Shown here: positions 38,197-49,409 of the stretch, one piece after another
Layout: every line of letters starts with the position of its first letter
Numbering within the stretch: position 1 is the stretch's first letter
NCBI RefSeq assembly: GCF_021603585.1
Contig: NZ_BQHI01000002.1
Location: 310,001-374,000 of the forward strand
Direction: 5' to 3'
Length of the DNA stretch: 64,000 nucleotides
DNA from: Pseudomonas sputi
GTDB taxonomy: Bacteria > Pseudomonadota > Gammaproteobacteria > Pseudomonadales > Pseudomonadaceae
Translations under genes and position numbers: made by a program
Notes under the pieces: model-generated
Told to the model about the DNA's origin: nothing
The model's database searches: none
Seen by the model: the letters and a program-made list of their open reading frames with translations, nothing else

Positions 38197-39531
38197 TTAC
38201 GATTCGGTGTGGCCGTTGATGCGTCGGCCCCAGGCCCGGGCGGTTTCGCCGAGCTGTTGTTCGTCCAGTCGAGTCAGGCGGCGGTCGTCGAGCAACTGCT
38301 TGCCGGCGACCCACAGGTGTTTCACGCAGTCTCGGCCGGTGGCATATATCAGTTGCGAGACCGGGTCATAGACCGGTTGTTGTGCCAGACCGGACAAATC
38401 GAAGGCGACGATGTCCGCGGCCTTGCCGAGTTCCAGAGAGCCGGTCTCGGCTTCGATCCCCAAGGCTCTTGCGCCGTTCAACGTGGCCATGCGCAAAGCC
38501 CGGTGGGCGTCCAGCGCGGTGGCCGAGCCGGCGACGGCTTTGGCCAGCAGGGCGGCGGTGCGGGTTTCACCCAGCAGGTCCAGGTCATTGTTGCTGGCCG
38601 CGCCATCGGTGCCGACCGCCACGTTGACCCCGGCCTGCCACAGGCGCTCCACTGGGCAGAAACCGCTGGCCAGTTTCAGGTTCGACTCCGGACAATGGAT
38701 CACGCTGGTGTTGCTTTCTACCAGCAACGCCAGGTCGTCATCGCTGATCTGGGTCATGTGCACGGCCTGGAAGCGCGGGCCGAGCAGGCCGAGCCGGCCG
38801 AGGCGGGCCAGCGGGCGTTCGCCGCGCTGTTCGACCGCTTGCTGCACTTCGAACGCGGTTTCGTGGACGTGCATGTGGATCGACGCGTCCAGCTCTTCGG
38901 CGATCACGCGGATTTTTTCCAGGTTCTCGTCGCCCACGGTGTAGGGTGCATGAGGGCCGAACGTGATCTTGATGCGCTCGTGATGCTTCAGGTCGCCGAA
39001 CAGTTCGACGCCCTGACGAATGGCTTCATCGGCACTGGCGGCGCCCGGAATCGGGAAGTCGAGGATCGGAATCGCGATCTGCGCGCGGATTCCGCTGTTG
39101 TGCACGCGCTCGCTGGCAACCTTGGGGAAGAAGTACATGTCCGAAAAACAGGTGATGCCACCTTTTATCTGCTCGGCGATGGCCAGGTCGGTGCCGTCAC
39201 GCACAAAATCTTCATCGACCCATTTGCCCTCGGCCGGCCAGATGTGGTTTTCCAGCCAGGTCATCAGTGGCAGATCGTCGGCCAGACCACGGAACAGCGT
39301 CATCGCGGCGTGGCCGTGGGCGTTGATCAGGCCCGGACTGAGCAGCACGTCCGGCAGTTCACGGACTTCGGCGGCGTTGCACTTCAGCGCTTCGGCACGC
39401 GGGCCGATAAACACGATGCGCCCGTCGCGGATGCCCAGGCCATGCTCCTTGAGCACAACGCCTGCGGGTTCGACGGGTACCAGCCAGGTCGGCAGCAATA
39501 ATAAGTCGAGCGCAATGGCAGGTTTCGGCAT
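38197..39531 (-). CDS. mtaD: 5'-methylthioadenosine deaminase (TRZ/ATZ family amidohydrolase)
   Basis: This 444-residue amidohydrolase has the metal-ligand pattern HGH in [13 protein letters not shown], a later GPHAPYTV and HMHVHET, and the Asp of [15 protein letters not shown] 39531 gives a typical start ([13 protein letters not shown]). In P. aeruginosa the counterpart next to mtnA deaminates 5'-methylthioadenosine to methylthioinosine, and the divergent mtnA here supports the same role. Other TRZ/ATZ members act on S-adenosylhomocysteine or guanine-like substrates, so this is a family call strengthened by context. Confidence 0.82.
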   Translation of the reverse strand: MPKPAIALDLLLLPTWLVPVEPAGVVLKEHGLGIRDGRIVFIGPRAEALKCNAAEVRELPDVLLSPGLINAHGHAAMTLFRGLADDLPLMTWLENHIWPAEGKWVDEDFVRDGTDLAIAEQIKGGITCFSDMYFFPKVASERVHNSGIRAQIAIPILDFPIPGAASADEAIRQGVELFGDLKHHERIKITFGPHAPYTVGDENLEKIRVIAEELDASIHMHVHETAFEVQQAVEQRGERPLARLGRLGLLGPRFQAVHMTQISDDDLALLVESNTSVIHCPESNLKLASGFCPVERLWQAGVNVAVGTDGAASNNDLDLLGETRTAALLAKAVAGSATALDAHRALRMATLNGARALGIEAETGSLELGKAADIVAFDLSGLAQQPVYDPVSQLIYATGRDCVKHLWVAGKQLLDDRRLTRLDEQQLGETARAWGRRINGHTES

Positions 39532-39600
39532 CGAGGGTCGGTTCCAGTGCTTTTGTAAAGGATGGCGAAGTATACCCGAGCGTCTTCGCGGGGGGATCGC

Positions 39601-39606
39601 TATAAT
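39601..39606 (+). promoter_or_regulatory. Candidate -10 box of mtnA
   Basis: A perfect TATAAT lies 34 bases before the mtnA ATG in the divergent gap with mtaD. No matching -35 was seen at 16-18 bases, so confidence is moderate. Confidence 0.4.
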
Positions 39607-39639
39607 CGGCGGCTTTTGTTCATGAGTGCGGGGTGAGGG

Positions 39640-40716
39640 ATGCGCGATCGACTGTTGGCTGCGGAGAAAGTAAAGGCCATCGATTGGCGTGATGGCGCGC
39701 TCCACCTGCTGGATCAGCGCGTTTTGCCGTTCGAGGAAAACTGGATCGCCTACACCAGCGCCGCCGGCGTGGCCGAGGCGATTCGTTCGATGGTGGTGCG
39801 CGGTGCGCCGGCCATCGGTATCAGTGCCGCCTATGGCATCGTGCTGGCGGCCCGTGCCCGGATTGCCGAAGGTGGCGACTGGTACGCGGCGCTGGAAGAG
39901 GATTTCATGCTGCTGGCCGATTCCCGGCCGACAGCGGTCAACCTGTTCTGGGCATTGAACCGCATGCACGACCGCCTGGATCGCTTGAAGGAAAATGCCG
40001 ATCCGTTGGCGGCGCTGGAAGCCGAAGCCATCGCCATTCATGAAAGCGATCGCGAAGCCAACCTGACCATGGCCCAGCTCGGTGTCGACCTGATTCGCAA
40101 GCACCAGGGCAATGCCCAGGCGATTCTGACTCACTGCAACACCGGCGCCCTGGCCACTGGCGGTTTCGGCACGGCGCTCGGGGTGATTCGCGCGGCGTTC
40201 ATCGAGGGTATGGTCGAGCGCGTCTACGCCGACGAAACCCGGCCGTGGCTGCAAGGTTCGCGCCTGACCGCGTGGGAGTTGGCCAACGAAGGCATTCCGG
40301 TGACCCTGAACGCTGACTCTGCCGCTGCGCACATCATGAAAACCAAAGGCGTGACCTGGGTGATCGTCGGCGCCGACCGGATTACCGCCAACGGCGATGT
40401 GGCGAACAAGATCGGCACCTATCAACTGGCGGTCAACGCCATGCACCACGGCGTGCGCTTCATGGTGGTGGCGCCGAGCTCGACCATCGACATGAATCTG
40501 GCCAGCGGTGATGACATCCCGATCGAGGAACGCGATGGTGCCGAGTTGCTGGAGGTTGGCGGCAAGCGTGTCGGGGCTGACGTTGAGGCGTTCAACCCGG
40601 TGTTTGACGTGACCCCGGCAGACCTGATCGATGCGATCGTCACCGAAAAAGGCATCGTCGAGCGCCCGGATACCGCGAAGATGGCGCAGTTGATGTGCCG
40701 CAAGCGCCTGCATTAA
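39640..40716 (+). CDS. mtnA: Methylthioribose-1-phosphate isomerase
   Basis: This 358-residue protein has the MtnA/eIF2B-like motifs [11 protein letters not shown] (catalytic Cys) and [18 protein letters not shown] (catalytic Asp). It isomerises 5-methylthioribose-1-phosphate to the ribulose form in methionine salvage. With mtaD divergent from it, the locus handles methylthioadenosine from polyamine and SAM metabolism. ATG 39640 follows GGGTGAGGG. Confidence 0.95.
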   Translation: MRDRLLAAEKVKAIDWRDGALHLLDQRVLPFEENWIAYTSAAGVAEAIRSMVVRGAPAIGISAAYGIVLAARARIAEGGDWYAALEEDFMLLADSRPTAVNLFWALNRMHDRLDRLKENADPLAALEAEAIAIHESDREANLTMAQLGVDLIRKHQGNAQAILTHCNTGALATGGFGTALGVIRAAFIEGMVERVYADETRPWLQGSRLTAWELANEGIPVTLNADSAAAHIMKTKGVTWVIVGADRITANGDVANKIGTYQLAVNAMHHGVRFMVVAPSSTIDMNLASGDDIPIEERDGAELLEVGGKRVGADVEAFNPVFDVTPADLIDAIVTEKGIVERPDTAKMAQLMCRKRLH

Positions 40717-40738
40717 GGGGTTCGGCTCCCGCTGAATT

Positions 40739-40817
40739 GCCATCGCCAGCAGGCGGACTTCCACAGGTTTTGTGCTCGCCACTGATCCTGTGGGAGCTGG
40801 ATTGCCAGCGATGGGGC
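40739..40817. repeat. Inverted pair of REP elements (REPIN-like)
   Basis: A left copy in inverted orientation (about 40739-40767, GCCATCGCCAGCAGG...CCACAGG) and a right copy (about 40787-40817, CCTGTGGGAGCTGG...CCAGCGATGGGG) face each other across 19 bases. The core resembles the Pseudomonas REP palindrome with TGTGGGAGC and CAGCGATGG. The rest of the 423-base gap to gyrA shows no gene. Confidence 0.75.
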
Positions 40818-41139
40818 CTTGAAAGTCAATAAACATCCGCAATTTCATCCCGAAATTTGCATTCAGGTAAGCTCTGAGCCTCTCTCGTCCCCGTTAAGCC
40901 TGTCATCGGTCAACTAACTATGCTCCATGCGCATCTGGGGGATAGGTGCGTGGCGGCTCTTGTGATAACATCCGGCGTTTTCCGAGGCAGTCCCACGGGG
41001 TTGTCTTCACTGCGCAAATCCAGGGTCAACTTGTCGATTTGTCGTAAGTCGGCGCATGGCACTCGGCCTGCATCGACGAGCTTCGTGCGTCCCCTATGGA
41101 TATGGCGAAGTTTCACCAGAAAAAGGAATCAGGCTTCTC

Positions 41140-43803
41140 ATGGGCGAACTGGCCAAAGAAATCCTCCCGGTCAATATCGAAGACGAGCTGAAACAGTCCT
41201 ACCTCGACTACGCGATGAGCGTGATCGTCGGCCGTGCACTGCCGGATGCGCGCGATGGCTTGAAGCCCGTGCACCGTCGCGTGCTGTTCGCGATGAGCGA
41301 GCTGGGCAACGACTTCAACAAGCCGTACAAGAAATCTGCCCGTGTCGTCGGTGACGTGATCGGTAAGTATCACCCGCACGGTGATACTGCGGTGTACGAC
41401 ACCATCGTGCGCATGGCGCAGCCATTCTCGCTGCGTTATCTGCTGGTGGACGGTCAGGGCAACTTCGGTTCGGTGGACGGCGACAACGCTGCAGCCATGC
41501 GATACACCGAAGTGCGCATGACCAAGCTGGCGCACGAGCTGCTGGCCGACCTGCACAAGGAAACCGTGGACTGGGTGCCGAACTACGACGGCACCGAACT
41601 GATCCCGGCGGTCATGCCGACCCGCGTGCCGAACCTGCTGGTCAACGGTTCCAGCGGTATCGCCGTGGGCATGGCGACCAACATTCCGCCGCACAACCTC
41701 GGTGAAGTCATCGACGGTTGCCTGGCCCTCATCGACAACCCCGAGCTGACCGTCGATGAACTGATGCAATACATCCCCGGCCCGGACTTCCCGACTGCCG
41801 CGATCATCAACGGTCGCGCCGGCATCATCGAAGCCTACCGCACCGGCCGTGGCCGCATTTACATGCGCGCCCGCTCGATCATCGAGGACATCGACAAGGT
41901 CGGTGGTCGTCAGCAGATCGTCATCACCGAACTCCCTTACCAGCTGAACAAGGCGCGTCTGATCGAGAAGATCGCCGAGCTGGTAAAAGAGAAGAAACTC
42001 GAAGGCATCACCGAACTGCGCGACGAGTCCGACAAGGACGGTATGCGCGTCGTGATCGAACTGCGTCGCGGCGAAGTGCCCGAGGTGATCCTCAACAACC
42101 TCTACGCCCAGACCCAGCTGCAATCGGTATTCGGCATCAACATCGTTGCGCTGATCGACGGCCGTCCGCGGATCCTCAACCTCAAGGACCTGCTGGAAGC
42201 CTTCGTCCGTCACCGTCGCGAAGTGGTTACCCGCCGTACCGTGTTCGAACTGCGCAAGGCGCGCGAGCGTGGTCACATCCTCGAAGGTCAGGCCGTTGCC
42301 CTGTCGAACATCGACCCGGTCATTGCCCTGATCAAGGCTTCGCCGACCCCGTCGGAAGCCAAGGAAGCGCTGGTCAGCACGCCGTGGGAATCCTCGGCTG
42401 TGGTGGCGATGGTGGAACGTGCCGGTGCCGATTCGTGCCGTCCGGAAAACCTCGATCCGCAATACGGTCTGCGCGACGGCAAGTACTTCCTGTCGCCAGA
42501 GCAGGCGCAAGCCATTCTGGAGCTGCGTCTGCACCGTCTGACCGGTCTGGAACACGAAAAGCTGCTGGCCGAGTATCAAGAGATCCTCAACCAGATCGGC
42601 GAGCTGATCCGCATCCTCAACAGCGCCGTGCGCCTGATGGAAGTGATCCGCGAAGAGCTGGAAGTGATCCGCGCCGAATACGGCGACGTGCGCCGCACTG
42701 AAATCCTCGATGCCCGTCTCGACCTGACCCTGGGTGACATGATCCCGGAAGAAGAGCGCGTCGTGACCATCTCCCACGGTGGCTATGCCAAGACCCAGCC
42801 GCTGGCTGCGTACCAGGCCCAGCGTCGTGGCGGTAAAGGCAAATCGGCTACCGGCGTGAAGGATGAGGACTACATCGCTCACCTGCTGGTTGCCAACAGC
42901 CACACCACGCTGTTGCTGTTCTCCAGCAAGGGCAAGGTGTATTGGCTGAAAACCTACGAAATTCCGGAAGCGTCCCGTGCCGCCCGTGGTCGTCCGCTGG
43001 TCAACCTGCTGCCGCTGGATGACGGTGAGTACATCACCACCATGCTGCCGGTCGAGGAATACACCGAAGGTCACTACATCTTCATGGCGACCGCCAACGG
43101 CACCGTGAAGAAGACCCCGCTGGAATCCTTCAGCCGTCAGCGCAGCGTCGGTCTGATCGCGCTGGAGCTGGACGAAGGCGACGTGTTGATCTCCGCCGCC
43201 ATCACCGATGGCGAGCGTGAAGTGATGCTGTTCTCCGACGGCGGCAAGGTGACCCGCTTCAAGGAATCCGACGTTCGTGCCATGGGCCGTACCGCCCGCG
43301 GTGTGCGCGGCATGCGTCTGCCGGAAGGGCAGAAGCTGATTTCGATGTTGATCCCGGAAGAAGGCAGCCAGATTCTCACCGCTTCCGAGCGTGGCTACGG
43401 CAAGCGCACCGCGATCACCGAGTTCCCTGAGTACAAGCGTGGCGGTCAGGGCGTGATCGCCATGGTCAGCAACGAGCGTAACGGCCGTCTGGTCGGTGCG
43501 GTTCAGGTGCTCGACGGCGAGGAGATCATGCTGATTTCCGACCAGGGCACGCTGGTGCGTACCCGCGTCGACGAAGTCTCCAGTCTGGGTCGTAACACCC
43601 AGGGCGTGACCCTGATCAAGCTGGCCAAGGACGAAACCCTGGTCGGTCTGGAACGGGTTCAGGAGCCTTCGGAAGTGGAAGGTGACGAGCTGGAAGGCGA
43701 AGAAGGTGTCGAGCTGGAAGAAGGCGTGATCGGCGCCGAACCGGACGATGCGGTCGACAACCTGCAGGCCGACGCCGCAGACGAAGAAGAGTCGCAAGAC
43801 TAA
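41140..43803 (+). CDS. gyrA: DNA gyrase subunit A
   Basis: This 887-residue GyrA has the catalytic Tyr122 in [10 protein letters not shown] and a quinolone-resistance region reading Thr83 and Asp87 in [10 protein letters not shown], the usual unmutated Pseudomonas state. The C-terminal beta-pinwheel includes the GyrA-box-like QRRGGKG and ends with an acidic tail. It introduces negative supercoils with GyrB using ATP. The start ATG 41140 ([11 protein letters not shown]) is the conserved one. A strong hairpin without T tract separates it from serC. Confidence 0.97.
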   Translation: MGELAKEILPVNIEDELKQSYLDYAMSVIVGRALPDARDGLKPVHRRVLFAMSELGNDFNKPYKKSARVVGDVIGKYHPHGDTAVYDTIVRMAQPFSLRYLLVDGQGNFGSVDGDNAAAMRYTEVRMTKLAHELLADLHKETVDWVPNYDGTELIPAVMPTRVPNLLVNGSSGIAVGMATNIPPHNLGEVIDGCLALIDNPELTVDELMQYIPGPDFPTAAIINGRAGIIEAYRTGRGRIYMRARSIIEDIDKVGGRQQIVITELPYQLNKARLIEKIAELVKEKKLEGITELRDESDKDGMRVVIELRRGEVPEVILNNLYAQTQLQSVFGINIVALIDGRPRILNLKDLLEAFVRHRREVVTRRTVFELRKARERGHILEGQAVALSNIDPVIALIKASPTPSEAKEALVSTPWESSAVVAMVERAGADSCRPENLDPQYGLRDGKYFLSPEQAQAILELRLHRLTGLEHEKLLAEYQEILNQIGELIRILNSAVRLMEVIREELEVIRAEYGDVRRTEILDARLDLTLGDMIPEEERVVTISHGGYAKTQPLAAYQAQRRGGKGKSATGVKDEDYIAHLLVANSHTTLLLFSSKGKVYWLKTYEIPEASRAARGRPLVNLLPLDDGEYITTMLPVEEYTEGHYIFMATANGTVKKTPLESFSRQRSVGLIALELDEGDVLISAAITDGEREVMLFSDGGKVTRFKESDVRAMGRTARGVRGMRLPEGQKLISMLIPEEGSQILTASERGYGKRTAITEFPEYKRGGQGVIAMVSNERNGRLVGAVQVLDGEEIMLISDQGTLVRTRVDEVSSLGRNTQGVTLIKLAKDETLVGLERVQEPSEVEGDELEGEEGVELEEGVIGAEPDDAVDNLQADAADEEESQD

Positions 43804-43810
43804 CCAAATC

Positions 43811-43843
43811 GTAGCAGGGCAGAGTGTTTGCTCTGTCCGCTAC
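43811..43843 (+). other. Hairpin between gyrA and serC
   Basis: Stem GTAGC + GGGCAGAG (43811-43815, 43817-43824, one bulged A) pairs with CTCTGTCC + GCTAC (43831-43843) around a 6-base loop. There is no T tract, so it may mark RNA processing or attenuation between gyrA and serC rather than ordinary termination. Confidence 0.5.
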
Positions 43844-43867
43844 CGTGATTGCATAGCGAGAGTGGAT

Positions 43868-44953
43868 GTGAGCAAACGAGCCTTTAACTTCTGCGCAGGT
43901 CCCGCTGCGCTGCCTGAAGCTGTCCTGTTGCGTGCCCAGTCCGAGATGCTCGACTGGCATGGCAAGGGTCTGTCGGTCATGGAAATGAGCCATCGCAGCG
44001 ATGACTACGTGGCCATCGCCGAGAAGGCCGAACAAGACCTGCGCGACCTGCTGTCCATCCCCTCCAATTACAAAGTGCTGTTCCTGCAGGGCGGTGCGAG
44101 CCAGCAGTTCGCCGAGATTCCGCTGAACCTGCTGCCCGAGAACGGCACTGCCGACTATGTCGAAACCGGCATCTGGTCGAAGAAAGCCATCGAGGAAGCG
44201 CGTCGCTTCGGCAACATCAACGTTGCCGCCAGCGCCAAGCCTTATGACTACCTGGCCATCCCTGGCCAGAACGAGTGGAAGCTGACCCCGGGTGCGGCCT
44301 ATCTGCACTATGCGTCCAACGAAACCATTGGCGGCCTGCAGTTCGACTGGGTTCCCGAAGCCGGTGACGTTCCGCTGGTGGTCGACATGTCCTCCGATAT
44401 CCTCTCGCGCCCGATCGACGTTTCGCAGTACGGCCTGATCTACGCCGGTGCCCAGAAGAACATCGGCCCGAGCGGTCTGGTCGTCGTGATCGTTCGTGAA
44501 GACCTGCTGGGCCGCGCCCGCAGTTCGTGCCCGACGATGCTCGACTACAAGGTCTCGGCCGACAACGGTTCGATGTACAACACGCCGGCCACCTATTCCT
44601 GGTACCTCTCGGGCCTGGTCTTCGAGTGGCTGAAGGAGCAGGGCGGTGTCGCCGCGATGGAGCAACGCAACAAGGCGAAGAAAGAGCGCCTGTACGGCTT
44701 CATCGACAACAGCGACTTCTATACCAACCCGATCAGCACCAACGCACGCTCGTGGATGAACGTGCCGTTCCGTCTGGCTGACGAGCGTCTGGACAAGGCG
44801 TTCCTGGCCGGCGCCGACGCCCGTGGGCTGCTCAACCTCAAGGGTCATCGTTCGGTTGGCGGCATGCGTGCCTCGATCTACAACGCCCTGGGGCTGGACG
44901 CTGTCGAAGCGCTGGTCGGCTACATGGCTGAATTCGAGAAGGAGCATTCCTGA
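43868..44953 (+). CDS. serC: Phosphoserine aminotransferase
   Basis: This 361-residue PLP enzyme starts at GTG 43868 (MSKRAFNFCAGPAALP) and shows LFLQGGASQQF and the PLP-lysine segment AGAQKNIGPSG. It makes phosphoserine from phosphohydroxypyruvate and also serves pyridoxine synthesis. It opens the serC-pheA-hisC-tyrA/aroA-cmk set; its stop overlaps the pheA start by one base (TGATG). Confidence 0.97.
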   Translation: MSKRAFNFCAGPAALPEAVLLRAQSEMLDWHGKGLSVMEMSHRSDDYVAIAEKAEQDLRDLLSIPSNYKVLFLQGGASQQFAEIPLNLLPENGTADYVETGIWSKKAIEEARRFGNINVAASAKPYDYLAIPGQNEWKLTPGAAYLHYASNETIGGLQFDWVPEAGDVPLVVDMSSDILSRPIDVSQYGLIYAGAQKNIGPSGLVVVIVREDLLGRARSSCPTMLDYKVSADNGSMYNTPATYSWYLSGLVFEWLKEQGGVAAMEQRNKAKKERLYGFIDNSDFYTNPISTNARSWMNVPFRLADERLDKAFLAGADARGLLNLKGHRSVGGMRASIYNALGLDAVEALVGYMAEFEKEHS

Positions 44954-46047
44954 TGTCCGAGCAGGAGCTCAAGGCGCTGCGCGTTCGCATCGATAGCCTG
45001 GATGAGAAGATCCTCCAGCTGATCAGTGATCGCGCCCGCTGCGCCGAGGAAGTCGCCCGGGTCAAGATGGCCAGTCTGGCCGAAGGCGAGCAGCCGGTGT
45101 TCTATCGTCCCGAGCGCGAGGCGCAGGTCCTCAAGCGCGTGATGGAACGCAACAAGGGGCCGCTGGGCAATGAAGAGATGGCGCGCTTGTTCCGCGAAAT
45201 CATGTCGTCGTGCCTGGCCCTCGAGAACCCGCTGAAAGTGGCTTATCTCGGTCCGGAAGGCACCTTCACCCAGGCGGCGGCCATGAAGCACTTCGGGCAC
45301 GCGGTGATCAGCAAGCCGATGGCGGCGATCGACGAAGTGTTCCGTGAAGTGGCGGCCGGTGCGGTGAATTTCGGTGTGGTACCGGTGGAGAACTCCACCG
45401 AAGGCGCGGTCAACCACACCCTCGACAGCTTCCTTGAGCACGACATGGTCATCTGCGGCGAAGTCGAGCTGAGGATTCACCACCACCTGTTGGTCGGTGA
45501 AAACACCAAGACGGACAGCATCAGCCGCATTTATTCCCACGCCCAGTCGCTGGCCCAGTGCCGCAAGTGGCTGGACGCCCATTACCCGAATGTCGAGCGT
45601 GTGGCGGTGTCCAGCAACGCCGAAGCGGCCAAGCGGGTCAAGGGGGAATGGAACTCGGCGGCGATCGCCGGTGACATGGCGGCCGGGCTGTATGGCCTGA
45701 CTCGTCTGGCCGAGAAGATCGAGGATCGTCCGGACAACTCCACGCGCTTCCTGATGATCGGTAACCAGGAAGTGCCGCCGACCGGCGACGACAAGACTTC
45801 GATCATCGTGTCCATGAGTAACAAGCCCGGCGCGCTCCACGAGCTGCTGGTGCCGTTCCATGACAACGGGATCGACCTGACCCGGATCGAAACCCGTCCG
45901 TCGCGCAGCGGCAAATGGACCTACGTGTTCTTCATCGACTTCGTCGGTCATCACCGTGATCCGCTGATCAAAGGTGTACTGGAAAAGATCAGTCAGGAAG
46001 CAGTAGCACTCAAGGTGCTGGGTTCCTACCCGAAAGCGGTTCTCTAA
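44953..46047 (+). CDS. pheA: Bifunctional chorismate mutase/prephenate dehydratase
   Basis: This 364-residue P-protein has an AroQ-type chorismate mutase at the N terminus (about 1-90), the prephenate dehydratase domain (about 95-275, with NSTRF in PDNSTRFLMIG) and an ACT regulatory domain (about 285-360, with NKPGALHELLVPF). It leads to phenylpyruvate and is expected to be feedback-inhibited by Phe through the ACT domain. Its start overlaps the serC stop by one base. Confidence 0.97.
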   Translation: MSEQELKALRVRIDSLDEKILQLISDRARCAEEVARVKMASLAEGEQPVFYRPEREAQVLKRVMERNKGPLGNEEMARLFREIMSSCLALENPLKVAYLGPEGTFTQAAAMKHFGHAVISKPMAAIDEVFREVAAGAVNFGVVPVENSTEGAVNHTLDSFLEHDMVICGEVELRIHHHLLVGENTKTDSISRIYSHAQSLAQCRKWLDAHYPNVERVAVSSNAEAAKRVKGEWNSAAIAGDMAAGLYGLTRLAEKIEDRPDNSTRFLMIGNQEVPPTGDDKTSIIVSMSNKPGALHELLVPFHDNGIDLTRIETRPSRSGKWTYVFFIDFVGHHRDPLIKGVLEKISQEAVALKVLGSYPKAVL

Positions 46048-46060
46048 GGGGCAGTAGCAA

Positions 46061-47173
46061 ATGAGTGGCAACTTCCTCGCTCTGGCACAGCCGGGCGTGC
46101 AACAACTTTCGCCATACGTGCCGGGCAAACCCGTGGACGAACTGGCTCGCGAACTGGACCTGGATCCGGCCAGCATCGTCAAACTGGCAAGCAACGAAAA
46201 TCCGTTGGGCGCGAGCCCGAAAGCGCTGGCCGCGATACGCGAAGCGCTGGACGAGCTGACCCGTTATCCGGACGGCAACGGTTTTGCCCTGAAATCCCTG
46301 CTGGCCGAGCAGTGCCGTGTCGAGCTGAACCAGGTGACCCTGGGCAATGGTTCCAACGACATTCTCGAGCTGGTGGCGCGCGCCTATCTGGCGCCGGGCC
46401 TGAACGCGGTGTTCAGCGAGCACGCGTTCGCGGTCTACCCGATTGCGACCCAGGCAGTCGGCGCGCAGGCCAAGGTTGTTCCAGCCAAGGATTGGGGGCA
46501 TGACCTGCCAGCGATGCTGGCGGCCATCGACGCCAACACCCGCGTTGTGTTCATTGCCAACCCGAACAACCCGACCGGCACCTGGTTCGGCGCCGAAGCG
46601 CTGGACGAGTTCCTGCAGGACGTGCCGGAGCATGTGTTGGTGGTGCTGGACGAGGCCTACATCGAATACGCCGAAGGCAGCGATCTGCCGGATGGTCTGG
46701 ATTTTCTCGCCGCTTACCCGAACCTGCTGGTTTCGCGCACCTTCTCCAAAGCCTATGGCCTGGCAGCACTGCGCGTTGGTTACGGCTTGTCCACCCCGGT
46801 GGTGGCGGATGTGCTGAACCGCGTACGCCAGCCGTTCAACGTCAACAGTCTGGCCTTGGCCGCGGCCTGTGCGGCGCTGAAGGACGAGGACTATCTGGCG
46901 CAGAGCCGTCAGCTCAACGAGTCCGGCATGCGACAGCTGGAAGCGGGCTTGCGCGAGTTGGGTCTGAGCTGGATTCCGTCGAAGGGTAACTTCATCTGCG
47001 TCGACCTCGGTCAGGTGGCGGCTCCGGTGTTCCAGGGCCTGCTGCGCGAAGGCGTGATCGTGCGTCCGGTGGCCAACTACGGCATGCCGAACCATCTGCG
47101 GGTGACCATCGGTCTGCCGGCAGAAAACAGCCGCTTCCTCGAGGCGCTGCGCAAGGTTCTGGCTCGTGGTTGA
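46061..47173 (+). CDS. hisC: Histidinol-phosphate/aromatic aminotransferase (HisC-like)
   Basis: This 370-residue class-II aminotransferase has the PLP lysine K230 in RTFSKAYGLA and starts MSGNFLALAQPGVQQLSPY. Placed between pheA and tyrA/aroA, it corresponds to the second HisC (HisC2/HisHb) of Pseudomonas. There it is thought to act as an aromatic aminotransferase (phenylpyruvate, hydroxyphenylpyruvate) as well as, or instead of, in histidine synthesis. Its end overlaps the start of the next gene. Confidence 0.92.
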   Translation: MSGNFLALAQPGVQQLSPYVPGKPVDELARELDLDPASIVKLASNENPLGASPKALAAIREALDELTRYPDGNGFALKSLLAEQCRVELNQVTLGNGSNDILELVARAYLAPGLNAVFSEHAFAVYPIATQAVGAQAKVVPAKDWGHDLPAMLAAIDANTRVVFIANPNNPTGTWFGAEALDEFLQDVPEHVLVVLDEAYIEYAEGSDLPDGLDFLAAYPNLLVSRTFSKAYGLAALRVGYGLSTPVVADVLNRVRQPFNVNSLALAAACAALKDEDYLAQSRQLNESGMRQLEAGLRELGLSWIPSKGNFICVDLGQVAAPVFQGLLREGVIVRPVANYGMPNHLRVTIGLPAENSRFLEALRKVLARG

Positions 47174-49409
47174 TGTCACTGCGCTGCAATCTGCTGCACC
47201 TATGATCGGGCGCCTGGTGGTGGTCGGTCTGGGGTTGATCGGTGGTTCGTTTGCCAAAGGCTTGCGTGAAAGCGGCGTGTGCCGCGAAGTGGTCGGGGTC
47301 GATCTCGATCCGCAATCACGCAAGCTGGCGGTCGAGTTGGGCGTTGTGGATCGCTGCGAAGACGATCTGGTGGCGGCTTGCCAGGGCGCGGACGTGATCC
47401 AGTTGGCGGTGCCGATCCTGGCCATGGAAAAAGTGCTGGCTCGTCTGGCCGGCATGGATCTGGGTCAGGCGATCCTCACGGATGTCGGCAGCGCCAAGGG
47501 CAACGTGGTGCGCGCGGCGACCGAAGCGTTCGGCGGCATGCCGGCGCGTTTCGTACCGGGCCATCCGATTGCCGGCTCCGAGCAGAGTGGGGTGGAAGCC
47601 TCCAACTCAGAGCTGTTTCGTCGTCATAAAGTGATTCTGACCCCGCTGGAGCAGACCGATCCGGCTGCGCTGGCGGTGGTTGATCGCTTGTGGCGCGAGC
47701 TGGGCGCCGACGTCGAGCACATGCAGGTCGAGCGTCACGATGAAGTGCTGGCCGCGACCAGTCATCTGCCGCACCTGCTGGCCTTCGGTCTGGTCGATTC
47801 GCTGGCCAAGCGCAATGAAAATCTTGAGATCTTCCGTTACGCTGCGGGCGGTTTCCGCGATTTCACAAGAATCGCCGGAAGCGACCCGGTCATGTGGCAT
47901 GACATCTTTCTCGCCAATCGCGAGGCTGTCCTGCGCACACTCGATACATTTCGCAGCGACCTCGACGCCTTGCGCGACGCGGTCGATGCAGGGGATGGGC
48001 ACCAATTGTTGGGCGTCTTCACGCGCGCCCGGGTTGCCCGCGAGCATTTCAGTAAAATCCTGGCCCGCAGGGCCTATGTGGACGCTATGAATTCCAACGA
48101 TCTGATTTTCCTGGCTCAACCTGGTGGCCGCCTGTCCGGTCGGATTCGCGTACCGGGTGACAAATCGATTTCCCACCGTTCGATCATGCTCGGTTCCCTG
48201 GCTGAAGGCGTCACCGAAGTCGAAGGCTTCCTCGAGGGCGAAGACGCCCTGGCGACCTTGCAGGCGTTCCGCGACATGGGCGTGGTCATCGAAGGCCCGC
48301 ATCACGGCCGCGTGACCATCCACGGTGTCGGCCTGCATGGCCTGAAGCCTGCGCCGGGCCCGATCTATCTGGGCAACTCCGGCACGTCGATGCGCCTGCT
48401 GTCCGGCCTGCTGGCCGCGCAGGACTTCGACAGCACCCTGACCGGTGATGCTTCGCTGTCCAAGCGCCCGATGAACCGGGTGGCCAACCCGCTGCGGGAA
48501 ATGGGCGCCGTGATCGAAACCGCTGCCGACGGTCGTCCGCCGATGACCATTCGTGGCGGTCACAAGCTCAAAGGCCTGACCTACACGATGCCGATGGCCA
48601 GTGCTCAGGTTAAGTCCTGCCTGCTGCTGGCGGGTCTGTACGCCGAAGGCAAGACCACCGTGACCGAGCCAGCCCCGACTCGCGATCACACTGAGCGCAT
48701 GCTGCGCGGCTTCGGCTATCCGGTGAGCGTTGACGGCGCGACGGCGTCCGTCGAGTCCGGCGGCAAGCTGGCTGCGACCCACATCGAAGTGCCGGGCGAC
48801 ATCTCGTCTTCGGCATTCTTCCTGGTGGCCGCGTCGATCGCCGAAGGTTCGGAGCTGGTGCTCGAGCACGTCGGCATCAACCCGACCCGTACCGGCGTGA
48901 TCGACATCCTGCGTCTGATGGGCGCTGACATCACCCTGGAAAACCAGCGTGAAGTGGGTGGCGAGCCGGTTGCCGATCTGCGTGTGCGAGCGGCTAAACT
49001 CAAGGGTATCGAGATTCCGGAAGCGCTGGTTCCACTGGCCATCGATGAATTCCCGGTGCTGTTCGTGGCGGCGGCCTGTGCGGAAGGGCGCACCGTGCTG
49101 ACCGGCGCCGAGGAGCTGCGGGTCAAGGAATCGGACCGTATCCAGGTCATGGCGGACGGTTTGCTGGCGCTGGGCGTCAAGTGCGAACCGACCCCGGACG
49201 GCATCATCATCGACGGCGGCCAGATCGGCGGCGGCGAAGTGCATGGTCATGGCGATCACCGCATCGCGATGGCTTTCAGCGTGGCCTCCCTGCGCGCCAC
49301 GGCACCGATCCGCATCCATGACTGCGCCAACGTCGCGACATCGTTCCCGAACTTCCTGGCGCTGTGCGCGCAGGTCGGCATTCGTGTGGCGCAAGAGGCT
49401 CAGTCGTGA
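47166..49409 (+). CDS. tyrA-aroA: Prephenate dehydrogenase / EPSP synthase fusion (TyrA-AroA)
   Basis: This 747-residue fusion has an N-terminal NAD(P)-dependent cyclohexadienyl dehydrogenase (Rossmann [13 protein letters not shown] near the N terminus, to about 300). A complete EPSP synthase follows from about 310 (PGDKSISHR for the shikimate-3-phosphate site, later [10 protein letters not shown]). It makes both a tyrosine-pathway step and the EPSP step of the shikimate pathway. GTG 47166 overlaps the hisC stop; an inner ATG at 47202 (MIGRLVVVG) would shorten it by 12 residues. The cmk start overlaps its stop by 4 bases. Confidence 0.95.
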   Translation: MVDVTALQSAAPMIGRLVVVGLGLIGGSFAKGLRESGVCREVVGVDLDPQSRKLAVELGVVDRCEDDLVAACQGADVIQLAVPILAMEKVLARLAGMDLGQAILTDVGSAKGNVVRAATEAFGGMPARFVPGHPIAGSEQSGVEASNSELFRRHKVILTPLEQTDPAALAVVDRLWRELGADVEHMQVERHDEVLAATSHLPHLLAFGLVDSLAKRNENLEIFRYAAGGFRDFTRIAGSDPVMWHDIFLANREAVLRTLDTFRSDLDALRDAVDAGDGHQLLGVFTRARVAREHFSKILARRAYVDAMNSNDLIFLAQPGGRLSGRIRVPGDKSISHRSIMLGSLAEGVTEVEGFLEGEDALATLQAFRDMGVVIEGPHHGRVTIHGVGLHGLKPAPGPIYLGNSGTSMRLLSGLLAAQDFDSTLTGDASLSKRPMNRVANPLREMGAVIETAADGRPPMTIRGGHKLKGLTYTMPMASAQVKSCLLLAGLYAEGKTTVTEPAPTRDHTERMLRGFGYPVSVDGATASVESGGKLAATHIEVPGDISSSAFFLVAASIAEGSELVLEHVGINPTRTGVIDILRLMGADITLENQREVGGEPVADLRVRAAKLKGIEIPEALVPLAIDEFPVLFVAAACAEGRTVLTGAEELRVKESDRIQVMADGLLALGVKCEPTPDGIIIDGGQIGGGEVHGHGDHRIAMAFSVASLRATAPIRIHDCANVATSFPNFLALCAQVGIRVAQEAQS

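Noticed and set aside
41057-41072. Sigma54-like TGGCAC...CTGCA 85 bases before gyrA
   Set aside because: The -12 part is CTGCA rather than TTGC[A/T], and gyrA is a housekeeping gene; probably chance.
41113-43797. Very long open frame on the minus strand opposite gyrA
   Set aside because: The plus strand encodes a complete GyrA; high-GC third positions keep the opposite strand open. No start signal or family match.
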